Below the pieces are notes generated by a model. The model saw only the letters and a program-made list of their open reading frames with translations, searched no databases and was not told the origin of the DNA. The translations under genes were made by a program, and so were the position numbers. 64,000 nt of DNA from Gammaproteobacteria bacterium (GTDB lineage Bacteria; Pseudomonadota; Gammaproteobacteria; UBA4575). This document shows positions 38,049-46,534 of this stretch, in pieces. Where the stretch lies: contig CP046178.1 in NCBI GenBank assembly GCA_014075255.1, positions 2,002,894-2,066,893 of the forward strand, written 5' to 3'. The stretch's first letter is position 1; the number at the start of each line of letters is the position of its first letter.

Positions 38049-38251
38049 ATTTTTTGACGGTTAAAGTAAGCATATAAAGTGGTGTAGGGTCTATTAAATA
38101 TAGAGTAGAGTATTATTTCTTACTTTAAGTGAAAGGGTTTTAATGCAAAGGCTTTCAAAAATACTTATTGTGACGGTATCTTATCGTCATGTTTTAGTAT
38201 TGCCTAGTATTCAAGCTAACCAGCGCAACAATCTATAACTTAAATGGCCAA
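38049..38251. promoter_or_regulatory. Divergent promoter region between the patatin gene and aceE
   Basis: It contains the dyad TGACG-N9-CGTCA at 38171-38189, which could be an operator for the pdh genes. Immediately before aceE an out-of-frame ATG at 38244 reads Met-Ala-Lys-stop, its stop TGA overlapping the aceE ATG at 38252 (ATGA). No PdhR-box match is seen by eye. Confidence 0.45.
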
Positions 38252-40897
38252 ATGAACGATATTGACCCTCAAGAGACACGAGAATGGATAGACTCCTTAC
38301 GTGCGATCGTAGAACATGATGGAGAGGATCGTGCACATTTCATCATAGAGCAACTCATTAATGATGCTCGATTGGCGGGTGTAAACTTACCGTTTAGAAA
38401 TACTACTGCGTACGTTAATACAATACCTGCAGATGAAGAAGAACGACTGCCAGGTGATCCTAAAATGGAACATCGAGTTCGTTCCTTAGAACGATGGAAT
38501 GCTTTAGCCACTGTAATTAGAGCCAATAAAAAGTTTCCTGAACTTGGTGGGCATATCTCTACCTATGCATCTGCAGCTACGCTAATGAGTATAGGGTTTA
38601 ATCATTTTTTTCGTCCGGCTAGAGAAGATTTCGCTGGGGATTGCGTTTATTTTCAAGGACATGCTGCTCCAGGTGTCTATGCGCGAGCTTTTTTAGAAGG
38701 TCGGTTAAGTAAAGAACAATTACAAAATTACCGTCGCGAAGTTGAAGGCAAAGGCTTGTCTTCCTATCCTCACCCATGGTTGATGAAGAACTTTTGGCAA
38801 TTTCCAACCGTATCGATGGGTTTGGCAGGGATTATGGGAATCTATCAAGCACGTTTCATGGAGTATTTACATGATCGCGGCATCATCGATAAAAGCAATC
38901 GTAAGGTGTGGGTGTTTACCGGCGATGGTGAAATGGATGAACCTGAATCCTTGGGTGCCATATCTTTGGCTGCACGTGAAGAGCTAGATAATTTAATTTT
39001 TGTAATTAATTGTAATTTACAACGCTTGGATGGACCAGTGCGCGGCAATGGAAAAATAATTCAAGAGTTAGAAGGCGTGTTTCGTGGCGCAGGTTGGAAT
39101 GTTATTAAGGTGGTGTGGGGTGAGAATTGGGACCCTCTGCTCGCTAAAGACAAAGATGGTTTTTTGCGTATGCGCATGGAAGAAGCCTTGGATGGTGATT
39201 ATCAAAATTATCGTGCCAAAGGCGGCGCGTATGTGCGCGAACACTTCTTTGGTAAATATCCAGAGCTAGAAAAAATTATTGAAAACATGACCGATGATGA
39301 TATCTGGCGTTTAAATCGTGGCGGCCATGATCAACAAAAAGTATACGCAGCCTATGCGGCGGCAATGAAACATACCGGCCAACCCACTGTGATATTAGCC
39401 AAGACCGTAAAAGGTTATGGGCTAGGGAAAAGTGGTGAGAGCATGAACATTGCGCACCAATTAAAGAAGCCGACTAAAGATTCTCTTCAAGCATTTCGTG
39501 ATCGATACCGTATTCCAATTAGTGATGAAGAGTTGGAAGAAGTGCCTTTTTATAAGCCACCAGCCGATAGCCCTGAAATGCTGTATATGAAGCAGTTACG
39601 AGAACAGTTGCAAGGTGAATTACCGAAACGCAATCAAAGCCAGATCAATTTAGAAATCCCATCGATTGAGGTTTTTAAAGATGTAATTTCAGGTAGTGAT
39701 GGTCGAGAAAACTCAACCACTATGGCGTTTGTAAGAATCTTAATTGCACTGACACGCGATAAAGCGATTGCCAAGTATGTGGTGCCAATTGTTCCTGATG
39801 AAGCGCGCACATTTGGCATGGAAGGATTATTTCGAAGTTTGGGTATCTATGCACATAAAGGGCAGTTATACGATCCAGTAGATGCTGATCAAGTGATGTA
39901 TTACCGCGAAGATCAAGCCGGACAAATTCTGGAAGAAGGCATTAATGAGGCTGGCGCAATGTCCTCATGGATTGCAGCTGCAACTTCGTATAGTAATCAT
40001 GATGTTCCGATGATTCCATTTTATATTTATTACTCTATGTTTGGTTTCCAGCGTATTGGAGACTTAGCTTGGGCAGCCGGAGATAGTCGTGCGCGAGGTT
40101 TTTTAATTGGCGGTACTGCTGGTAGAACGACATTGGCGGGTGAGGGCTTGCAACATCAAGATGGTCATAGTCATTTATTAGCATCAACCATTCCTAATTG
40201 CCGCGCTTATGATCCTACTTATGCATATGAACTTGCGGTGATTGTGCATCACGGCTTGCAAACCATGTTTGTGAAAAAGGAAGACTATTATTATTACATT
40301 ACTGTAATGAATGAGAATTATGTGCAACCTGCTATGCCTGAAGGCTGTGAAGAAGGAATCATTAGCGGTATGTATAGCTTGCAAACTACTCAAGCAAAAT
40401 TACATCACGTTCAACTTTTGGGGAGTGGTGCAATTTTACGAGAGGTGATTGCCGCAGCTGAATTATTGCAAAAAGACTATTCCATAACGTCTGACATTTG
40501 GAGTGTTACCAGTTTCAATCGCTTGCGTCGTGATGGAATGGAGGTGCAGCGCTGGAATATGTTGCATCCCGATGCAGAGCAAAAAGTGTCGTATGTTGAA
40601 AAATGCCTAGAGGGTAAAAAGGGGCCAGTGATAGCAGCTTCGGATTATATGAAAATTTATGCCGACCAGATTCGCCCGTATATAAAATCAAACTATGTAG
40701 TACTAGGTACAGATGGTTTTGGGCGCAGCGATACGCGGAAGCAGCTACGATATCACTTTGAAGTAAACGCGCATTACATCGTCATTGCTGCTATCTATAG
40801 TTTAATTGAAGAAGGTGTGCTAGAAAAATCAATCTTAACGACAGCGATGCAAAAATACGGCATCGATCCTGATAAAGCTGATCCAGCAGTATCTTAA
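38252..40897 (+). CDS. aceE: Pyruvate dehydrogenase E1 component, homodimeric type
   Basis: Decarboxylates pyruvate with thiamine diphosphate and transfers the acetyl group to lipoyl-E2. The 881-residue length and undivided form identify the gamma/betaproteobacterial E1. The TPP-binding motif begins FTGDGEMDEPES and ends at the Asn of VINCNLQ (residues 229-252). The catalytic loop HDQQK and later HQDGHSHL blocks are intact. The gene is 19 bp before aceF and leads an aceE-aceF-ald run. No lpd (E3) gene follows. Confidence 0.97.
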   Translation: MNDIDPQETREWIDSLRAIVEHDGEDRAHFIIEQLINDARLAGVNLPFRNTTAYVNTIPADEEERLPGDPKMEHRVRSLERWNALATVIRANKKFPELGGHISTYASAATLMSIGFNHFFRPAREDFAGDCVYFQGHAAPGVYARAFLEGRLSKEQLQNYRREVEGKGLSSYPHPWLMKNFWQFPTVSMGLAGIMGIYQARFMEYLHDRGIIDKSNRKVWVFTGDGEMDEPESLGAISLAAREELDNLIFVINCNLQRLDGPVRGNGKIIQELEGVFRGAGWNVIKVVWGENWDPLLAKDKDGFLRMRMEEALDGDYQNYRAKGGAYVREHFFGKYPELEKIIENMTDDDIWRLNRGGHDQQKVYAAYAAAMKHTGQPTVILAKTVKGYGLGKSGESMNIAHQLKKPTKDSLQAFRDRYRIPISDEELEEVPFYKPPADSPEMLYMKQLREQLQGELPKRNQSQINLEIPSIEVFKDVISGSDGRENSTTMAFVRILIALTRDKAIAKYVVPIVPDEARTFGMEGLFRSLGIYAHKGQLYDPVDADQVMYYREDQAGQILEEGINEAGAMSSWIAAATSYSNHDVPMIPFYIYYSMFGFQRIGDLAWAAGDSRARGFLIGGTAGRTTLAGEGLQHQDGHSHLLASTIPNCRAYDPTYAYELAVIVHHGLQTMFVKKEDYYYYITVMNENYVQPAMPEGCEEGIISGMYSLQTTQAKLHHVQLLGSGAILREVIAAAELLQKDYSITSDIWSVTSFNRLRRDGMEVQRWNMLHPDAEQKVSYVEKCLEGKKGPVIAASDYMKIYADQIRPYIKSNYVVLGTDGFGRSDTRKQLRYHFEVNAHYIVIAAIYSLIEEGVLEKSILTTAMQKYGIDPDKADPAVS

Positions 40898-40916
40898 TAT
40901 TTAACTAGAGTGCGTT

Positions 40917-42560
40917 GTGAGTGATGTAAAAAACATTCCGATAACCGATATAGCAGAATTTGATTCTGTTGATGTAATTGATGTACTAGTTAAAGTAGGT
41001 GATGAGGTGGCTATTGATCAGCCTCTAGTCACCATCGAAAGTGAGAAAGCGATGATGGATTATCCGTCGCCACTCGCGGGGGTAGTAGATGAAGTGATTG
41101 TGGTGAATGGTGGGAAGATTAAAGAAGGGGATATCTTAATTACCTTAAAGTTAGCCTCGCAAGCGGATTCACAAGCAGGCCCAGGTGTTTCCAAGCAACA
41201 CGCAGCTGAACCACAGACTGATAGTAAAGCTAACCCTAATTCATCGATGCGCGATGAGCCTATAGATAAAACTACAGCTGTAATTGAAGAAGTCAAAACC
41301 ATCTCGATCACCGATATAGCAGAATTTGATTCTGTTGATGTAATTGAGATATTAGTTAAAGTAGGTGATGAGGTAACTATTGATCAGCCTCTAGTCACCA
41401 TCGAAAGTGAGAAAGCGATGATGGATTATCCATCGCCACTCGCGGGGGTAGTTGAAGAAGTAATCGTGCAGGCTGGTGGTAAAATTAAAGAAGGAGACGC
41501 TTTAATCAACCTCAAGATTACTTTACACACTGTAGAACCACAAGCAGAAAACCAATCGAATTCAGCACCAGCAAGAAGCGGTCATGCAGTTCAACCTATG
41601 GCAAATCAAGTTTCTAATAGCCAAGCCTCTTCGAGTAGAATTTCAAGCCATGCTTCCGGTCAAGCTTCTGGTTCAACAGCCTATACCAGTCCCGGCACCA
41701 ATAAATATGCTCGTGAGCTGGGTGTAAATTTAGAGAACGTGCAGGGTACTGGACGAAAGCAGAGAATAGTAAAAGAGGATATTCAGCATCACGTACGTGA
41801 ACATCTGCAAGTCAAGCATGTAGGGGGCGGCAAATCTGCTAAAGCATTGGATTTTTCAAAATATGGAGATTCCTCAGCGAAAGAATTAACCAAAATTCAG
41901 AAAATAACAGCAGATAATATGTTGAATGCATGGCAAAGCATTCCTCATGTTACGCATTTTGATCAGGCAGACGTTACCCAGCTTGAAATACACCGCAAGC
42001 AATTAGCTAATGAATTGGCAGCCAAACAAATTAAACTCACACCGCTTGTGTTCGTTGTGAAAGCACTGGTTGCCACCTTAAAGAAATTTCCACAATTTAA
42101 CACCTCTCTAGATACCGTTTCTGAAACACTTATCTATAAAGATTTTTACCATATTGGTATAGCGGTGGATACCGAATTTGGTTTATTTGTTCCGGTGTTA
42201 CGAGATGTAGATAAAAAATCTATTGAACAACTCGCAGTAGAGCTTGTTGAGATTAGCAACCTTGCAAAACAAAGAAAACTAACGCCTAAGCATATGGGTG
42301 GAGCGAGTATGACAATCTCCAGTTTAGGCAATCTTGGTGGGCGTGCCTTTACTCCCATTATAAATCCCCCCGAGGTGGCAATTTTAGGTTTGTCGAAAAT
42401 GATTACCAATGAATTAATACTGGAGTCAAGCGAAGAACAACAAAAGTTATTACCTCTTTCTTTGTCTTACGATCATCGTGTTGTTAACGGGGCTGATGCA
42501 GCTCGTTTTTGCTCACATTTAAAAATGGTACTTGAGGATGTTTGGAAACTTATTCTATAA
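40917..42560 (+). CDS. aceF: Dihydrolipoamide acetyltransferase, two lipoyl domains (PDH E2)
   Basis: Core subunit of PDH, 547 residues from a GTG. Two N-terminal lipoyl domains (about 1-80 and 123-202) share the sequence around ESEKAMMD (lipoylated Lys) almost identically. Linkers are Ala/Ser/Gln-rich. A peripheral-subunit-binding domain follows at about 263-300 (NKYARELGVN ... GTGRKQRIVKEDI). The catalytic acyltransferase domain ends with SYDHRVVNGADAARF, with the His and the Asn seen at the Asp/Asn position in homologues. It lies between aceE and ald. Confidence 0.96.
   Translation: MSDVKNIPITDIAEFDSVDVIDVLVKVGDEVAIDQPLVTIESEKAMMDYPSPLAGVVDEVIVVNGGKIKEGDILITLKLASQADSQAGPGVSKQHAAEPQTDSKANPNSSMRDEPIDKTTAVIEEVKTISITDIAEFDSVDVIEILVKVGDEVTIDQPLVTIESEKAMMDYPSPLAGVVEEVIVQAGGKIKEGDALINLKITLHTVEPQAENQSNSAPARSGHAVQPMANQVSNSQASSSRISSHASGQASGSTAYTSPGTNKYARELGVNLENVQGTGRKQRIVKEDIQHHVREHLQVKHVGGGKSAKALDFSKYGDSSAKELTKIQKITADNMLNAWQSIPHVTHFDQADVTQLEIHRKQLANELAAKQIKLTPLVFVVKALVATLKKFPQFNTSLDTVSETLIYKDFYHIGIAVDTEFGLFVPVLRDVDKKSIEQLAVELVEISNLAKQRKLTPKHMGGASMTISSLGNLGGRAFTPIINPPEVAILGLSKMITNELILESSEEQQKLLPLSLSYDHRVVNGADAARFCSHLKMVLEDVWKLIL
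40938..41516 (+). repeat. aceF: Tandem near-identical lipoyl-domain repeats in aceF
   Basis: Two copies, about 40938-41150 and 41304-41516, offset 366 bp. Stretches of 30 or more identical bases occur, for example from the Ile-Ala-Glu-Phe codons onwards and around the lipoyl-lysine codons. Such DNA identity points to recent duplication or ongoing gene conversion between the domains. Confidence 0.85.
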
Positions 42561-42578
42561 CCACAGCTTTCTTATAAA

Positions 42579-43679
42579 ATGAGAATTGGTGTCCCTAAAG
42601 AAATTAAGGCGGATGAATATCGTGTTGCTTTGCTGCCTGTCGGCGCTCATCTATTAGTCGAAGACGGGCACGATGTCTTGATAGAAGCACAGGCCGGACT
42701 TGGCAGTGGTTATCATGATGATGAATACCTATCGGCTGGAGCAAAAATTGTAGATTCACCGAACAGTCTATTTAATGAGGCAGAGCTAATAATAAAGGTT
42801 AAAGAGCCTCAAGCAATTGAGCTAGAAAAGTACACTGTGTCACAAATAGTATTTGGATATTTTCATTTTGCTAGTTCCGAGCACTTAACGGAAATGTGTC
42901 TGCAAAAAAATATTACTGCATTAGCATACGAAACATTGACTGACTCACAAGGACAATTGCCGCTTTTAAAACCCATGAGTGAAGTTGCAGGTAAAATGTC
43001 TATTCAAGAAGGCGCAAAATGTTTAGAAAAACCAATGATGGGACGTGGGATATTGTTGGGTGGAGTGGCCGGAGTGGCCCCTGCTAATGTACTCATTCTA
43101 GGTGCAGGTGTAGTAGGTTCCAATGCGGCACGTATCGCCGCAGGTTTAGGTGCGAATGTTATTATTATGGATATTGATATTGAGAAGCTTAGATATATCG
43201 ATGAAATTATGCCTGATAATGTTACTACAATATATTCTGACCCCCATGCAATTCAGCAATGTGCACTAGATGCAGATTTAATAATCGGTGCATTGCTGAT
43301 TCCTGGAGCACGTGCACCAAGACTGATTAACCGAGAATTGCTAAAACAAATGAAAAGCGGAGCCGTTTTGGTAGATGTTGCCATTGATCAAGGCGGATGT
43401 TTTGAAACCAGTAAGCCAACTACCCATCATGATCCAGTGTATGTAGTAGATGATATTGTGCATTATTGTGTGACCAATATTCCAGGAGCTGTTGCGCGTA
43501 CCAGCAGTCAGGCCTTGTGTAATGCCACGTTTCCTTATATTCGTAAACTTAGTAATTTGGGCTTAGATGCATTTTTGAATGAAAGCAAAGGTATCCGTAG
43601 TGCGTTAAATATTCATGCAGGAAAAATAAAACACTTGGCGGTTGCAAACGCTTTTCCAAGCTTACCAAATAGTTTTTAA
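42579..43679 (+). CDS. ald: Alanine dehydrogenase
   Basis: Interconverts L-alanine and pyruvate with NAD, 366 residues. The start MRIGVPKEIKADEYRVAL, the pyruvate-binding VKEP and FGYFHFA regions, and the Rossmann motif GAGVVGSNAARIA (about 175-188) are all present. It begins 19 bp after aceF and 6 bp before the PhoX-like gene, so all four genes appear to be one transcript. It can feed pyruvate from alanine to the PDH complex or drain it. Confidence 0.96.
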   Translation: MRIGVPKEIKADEYRVALLPVGAHLLVEDGHDVLIEAQAGLGSGYHDDEYLSAGAKIVDSPNSLFNEAELIIKVKEPQAIELEKYTVSQIVFGYFHFASSEHLTEMCLQKNITALAYETLTDSQGQLPLLKPMSEVAGKMSIQEGAKCLEKPMMGRGILLGGVAGVAPANVLILGAGVVGSNAARIAAGLGANVIIMDIDIEKLRYIDEIMPDNVTTIYSDPHAIQQCALDADLIIGALLIPGARAPRLINRELLKQMKSGAVLVDVAIDQGGCFETSKPTTHHDPVYVVDDIVHYCVTNIPGAVARTSSQALCNATFPYIRKLSNLGLDAFLNESKGIRSALNIHAGKIKHLAVANAFPSLPNSF

Positions 43680-43685
43680 ATATTA

Positions 43686-45596
43686 ATGGTCGATAAATAT
43701 TTTCGTGACCCAGATGATTTTCCAGCCACACGACAATCTAATAATACTGAATTCCAGACAATTCTTAACAAACGTCTCAGTAAACGCAAGCTACTGGAAA
43801 ATACGGCACTCACAGCGCTCGCATTACCATTGTCTGCGTTGGCCAAAGATTCTCATGATATAAATGGACAAGCTTCACTATCATTCGATGAGATCTTACA
43901 TGGCTTAGACGAGCACTTACATATTGCAAAAAATTACTCTGCACAAGTTTTATTAAGATGGGGGGATCGATTATTTTCAGATGCAGATAAATTTCATCCT
44001 GATAAGCAGAGTCCTGCATCGCAAATTAAGCAATTTGGATATAACAATGACTTTGTTGCGTATCTTCCATTCCCAGAGAAAAATAAATCATCCACTCATG
44101 GCGTGCTTGCGGTTAACCATGAGTATGTAAATAGCTCAATGATGCATCCTGGTTCACCACATGCGTTCGATTTAAACCGAGAGCGGGTGGATACAGAGAT
44201 AGCTGCACATGGGTTAAGTATTGTTGAAATACATAAACAGGCAGGTCTGTGGAATATTAAACTCGATTCAAAACTCAACCGACGCATTACCCCCTTAACT
44301 TCAATGAAATTTTCTGGTCCTGCACGTGGACACGAAAGGGTGACAACTAAATTTTCGCCTGAAGGCAATAATTGTATGGGGACCTTTGGAAATTGTGCAG
44401 GTGGCGTTACTCCTTGGGGAACAATATTAACTGCAGAAGAAAATATACAAGCTTATTTTTCGGGTAATGCACATAACACGAATGAGTATAAAAGCTATAA
44501 AAGATTTGGCTTGTTGGGAGATAAAACAGCATTTTCTGCTTGGGGCAAATATCATGATCATTGGAATATTGATATACACCCTCAAGCCGCCATGCATGCT
44601 GGTTGGGTGGTAGAGATAGATCCTTATGATACATCCTTTGTGCCGATTAAACGAACCGCATTAGGACGATGTAAGCATGAAGGCTGTGATGTGCATGTTA
44701 ATAAAGATGGAAGAGTGGTTGTGTATATGGGGGATGACCAAATATTTGAATATGTTTATCGATTTGTGAGTAAAAACAAATACCACAGCGGTGATCGCAA
44801 ACACAATATGTCTTTACTCGATGAGGGTGAACTATCTGTTGCCGAGTTTACAGATCAAAACACTGTAATTTGGCATTCTCTGCAGTGGGGCCGCGAGCCG
44901 CACACTAAGTCTAACGGCTTTAATAGTCAGGCAGATGTAGTTTTGGATATGCGTAAAGCGGCAGATTTGGTGGGTGCAACTGCAATGGATAGACCAGAAG
45001 AAATTAAGGTTAATCCAATTTCAGGGAATGTGTTTGCGGTGTTTACTAATAATGCAAGACGTAATCCTCTAAACACTGATGCAGCTAATCCACGACCAGT
45101 TAATCGACATGGGCATATTCTTGAATTAATCCCGCCACAACAAGACCATAGTGCACGAGAATATAAATGGGAAGTTTTTGTGTTAGCGGGTAACCCAAAT
45201 AACAAAATTGATAGTGCTTATTTCCATACAGCTATATCTGACAATGGCTGGTTTTCCAGTCCAGACAATTGTTCGTTTGATGAAAATGGAAATATATGGA
45301 TTGCAACCGATGGGTTTAATCGATCTGGAAAAGCCGACGGCATTTGGGTGAGTACAACAAGCGGTAAAGATAAGGCGCTTACAAAACAGTTTTTACGCGC
45401 GCCCATAGGTGCGGAGATATGTAGCCCTTGTTTTACACCAGATTCCAAAACCATGTTTTGTTCTGTGCAACACCCTGGTAATGGCTCTAGTTTTGATCAG
45501 CCTTCTACTCGTTGGCCAGACTTTGATGAAAACATACCGCCTCGCCCTAGCGTGATTGCTATCACGCAGGACAATGACGAAATAATAGGGACTTAA
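43686..45596 (+). CDS. PhoX-like (DUF839) phosphatase with possible Tat signal
   Basis: A 636-residue periplasmic enzyme of the PhoX family, calcium- and iron-dependent alkaline phosphatases of marine and soil bacteria. The N-terminus has about 35 polar residues, then RLSKRKLLE and a hydrophobic stretch to ALA: a twin-arginine-like signal with Lys-Arg in place of Arg-Arg. Features of the family body include NHEYVN (about 140), GGVTPWGTILTAEEN (about 238) and GDDQIFEYVYRFV near 350. It starts 6 bp after ald, an odd partner, and is tail-to-tail with an EF-hand protein. Confidence 0.88.
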   Translation: MVDKYFRDPDDFPATRQSNNTEFQTILNKRLSKRKLLENTALTALALPLSALAKDSHDINGQASLSFDEILHGLDEHLHIAKNYSAQVLLRWGDRLFSDADKFHPDKQSPASQIKQFGYNNDFVAYLPFPEKNKSSTHGVLAVNHEYVNSSMMHPGSPHAFDLNRERVDTEIAAHGLSIVEIHKQAGLWNIKLDSKLNRRITPLTSMKFSGPARGHERVTTKFSPEGNNCMGTFGNCAGGVTPWGTILTAEENIQAYFSGNAHNTNEYKSYKRFGLLGDKTAFSAWGKYHDHWNIDIHPQAAMHAGWVVEIDPYDTSFVPIKRTALGRCKHEGCDVHVNKDGRVVVYMGDDQIFEYVYRFVSKNKYHSGDRKHNMSLLDEGELSVAEFTDQNTVIWHSLQWGREPHTKSNGFNSQADVVLDMRKAADLVGATAMDRPEEIKVNPISGNVFAVFTNNARRNPLNTDAANPRPVNRHGHILELIPPQQDHSAREYKWEVFVLAGNPNNKIDSAYFHTAISDNGWFSSPDNCSFDENGNIWIATDGFNRSGKADGIWVSTTSGKDKALTKQFLRAPIGAEICSPCFTPDSKTMFCSVQHPGNGSSFDQPSTRWPDFDENIPPRPSVIAITQDNDEIIGT

Positions 45597-45599
45597 AAA

Positions 45600-45896
45600 C
45601 TATTGGTCTGCAGGATGTACATTTTCACCTACCCAAGGAGAGAGTTGCAAAAATTCCATAAATTCTAGGCGATTAATTAAGCCATTTGAGTTTTCATCAA
45701 AACGTGCAAAAATTTCAGGTTCGCTTAAGTTATGTACAGCCTTGGCTTCATCTCGATCGAGTCGTTGATTTTTATTTTGATCTGCATAAAAAAACAAACC
45801 TTCTTCATAGCTTAAGCCGCCACCGCCACGCCCAGCCATTGATGAGACTGGAAGCAAAACGAATATTATGGCTAAAAGTATCAATATATATTTCAT
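45600..45896 (-). CDS. EF-hand calcium-binding exported protein
   Basis: A 98-residue protein with a signal peptide (1-21, ending SMA) and two EF-hand loops: DQNKNQRLDRDE (about 40-51) and DENSNGLINRLE (about 67-78), each with Asp/Asn ligands at positions 1, 3 and 5 and Glu at 12. A Gly-rich patch follows the signal. Its stop lies 3 bp from the stop of the PhoX-like gene on the other strand. PhoX enzymes need calcium, so the pairing is suggestive, but shared regulation is not shown. Confidence 0.85.
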   Translation of the reverse strand: MKYILILLAIIFVLLPVSSMAGRGGGGLSYEEGLFFYADQNKNQRLDRDEAKAVHNLSEPEIFARFDENSNGLINRLEFMEFLQLSPWVGENVHPADQ

Positions 45897-46236
45897 TATT
45901 TTTTCCTTCTTAAAGTATCTGAATAATAGTAGACCTAAAAGTTAGTGTTGATCTTACAAACAATAGTTCATATTTGTAACTAAAAAATTATTTATAGTTC
46001 TTAATTATCATTAGTTCGAAATATTCAATATAGCTTGAAGTATAATTTATCTGGCTAATAACATAACCTTATTTGAATACTCATTCATTATAAAATTATG
46101 CGCGAATAAATAATAACCTTTCAAAAATTTTGCACCATTTGTCCAGTACTTTTGACCAAATAATGTATACAGACTAAAAATGTACCGACATATTCATACA
46201 ATGGTAAGTATTAATTACAGTACAAGGCGTGAGGTT
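45897..46236. other. AT-rich divergent spacer
   Basis: About 340 bp between the EF-hand gene and the small Arg-rich protein. It is AT-rich with promoter-like stretches on both strands but no clear hairpin, repeat or open frame except possible upstream starts of the small protein at 46180 and 46201. Confidence 0.45.
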
Positions 46237-46482
46237 ATGTGGGGGTTGAAGAAATTAACTAAGAGGAACCATGAAGGGTTTCCTACAATAGCGAATGTGA
46301 CAAATCGCAGGGGTGTGCGTGAGGATAGACGTAGGTTTGGGCTGCCGACTAAATTTCCATTTTTTGATAGTTTGGGGAAATTAGTAAAATTTGATCGAAG
46401 AACGATGCCAGATAGAAGAATTGCAAATATTCAAGTCAAAGAAGATCACCTTACTTTTGATTCAAACAAATTCAAGAAGTAA
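46237..46482 (+). CDS. Small Arg-rich protein with DRR motifs
   Basis: From ATG 46237, with AAGG and GAGG just ahead, 81 residues; ATGs at 46180 and 46201 would give 100 or 93 residues. The segment from residue ~44 reads FPFFDSLGKLVKFDRRTMPDRR, reminiscent of small uncharacterised proteobacterial proteins carrying a FP-x3-D-x-G...DRR-x-x-PDRR pattern. It is basic, without signal or helix, and has no known function. It faces the chemosensory genes tail-to-tail, 52 bp apart. Confidence 0.65.
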   Translation: MWGLKKLTKRNHEGFPTIANVTNRRGVREDRRRFGLPTKFPFFDSLGKLVKFDRRTMPDRRIANIQVKEDHLTFDSNKFKK

Positions 46483-46534
46483 TAGTCAACAAATATTACT
46501 TCTCTTAGATTTGCGTTTGTAGTTTTTTCGAAAG

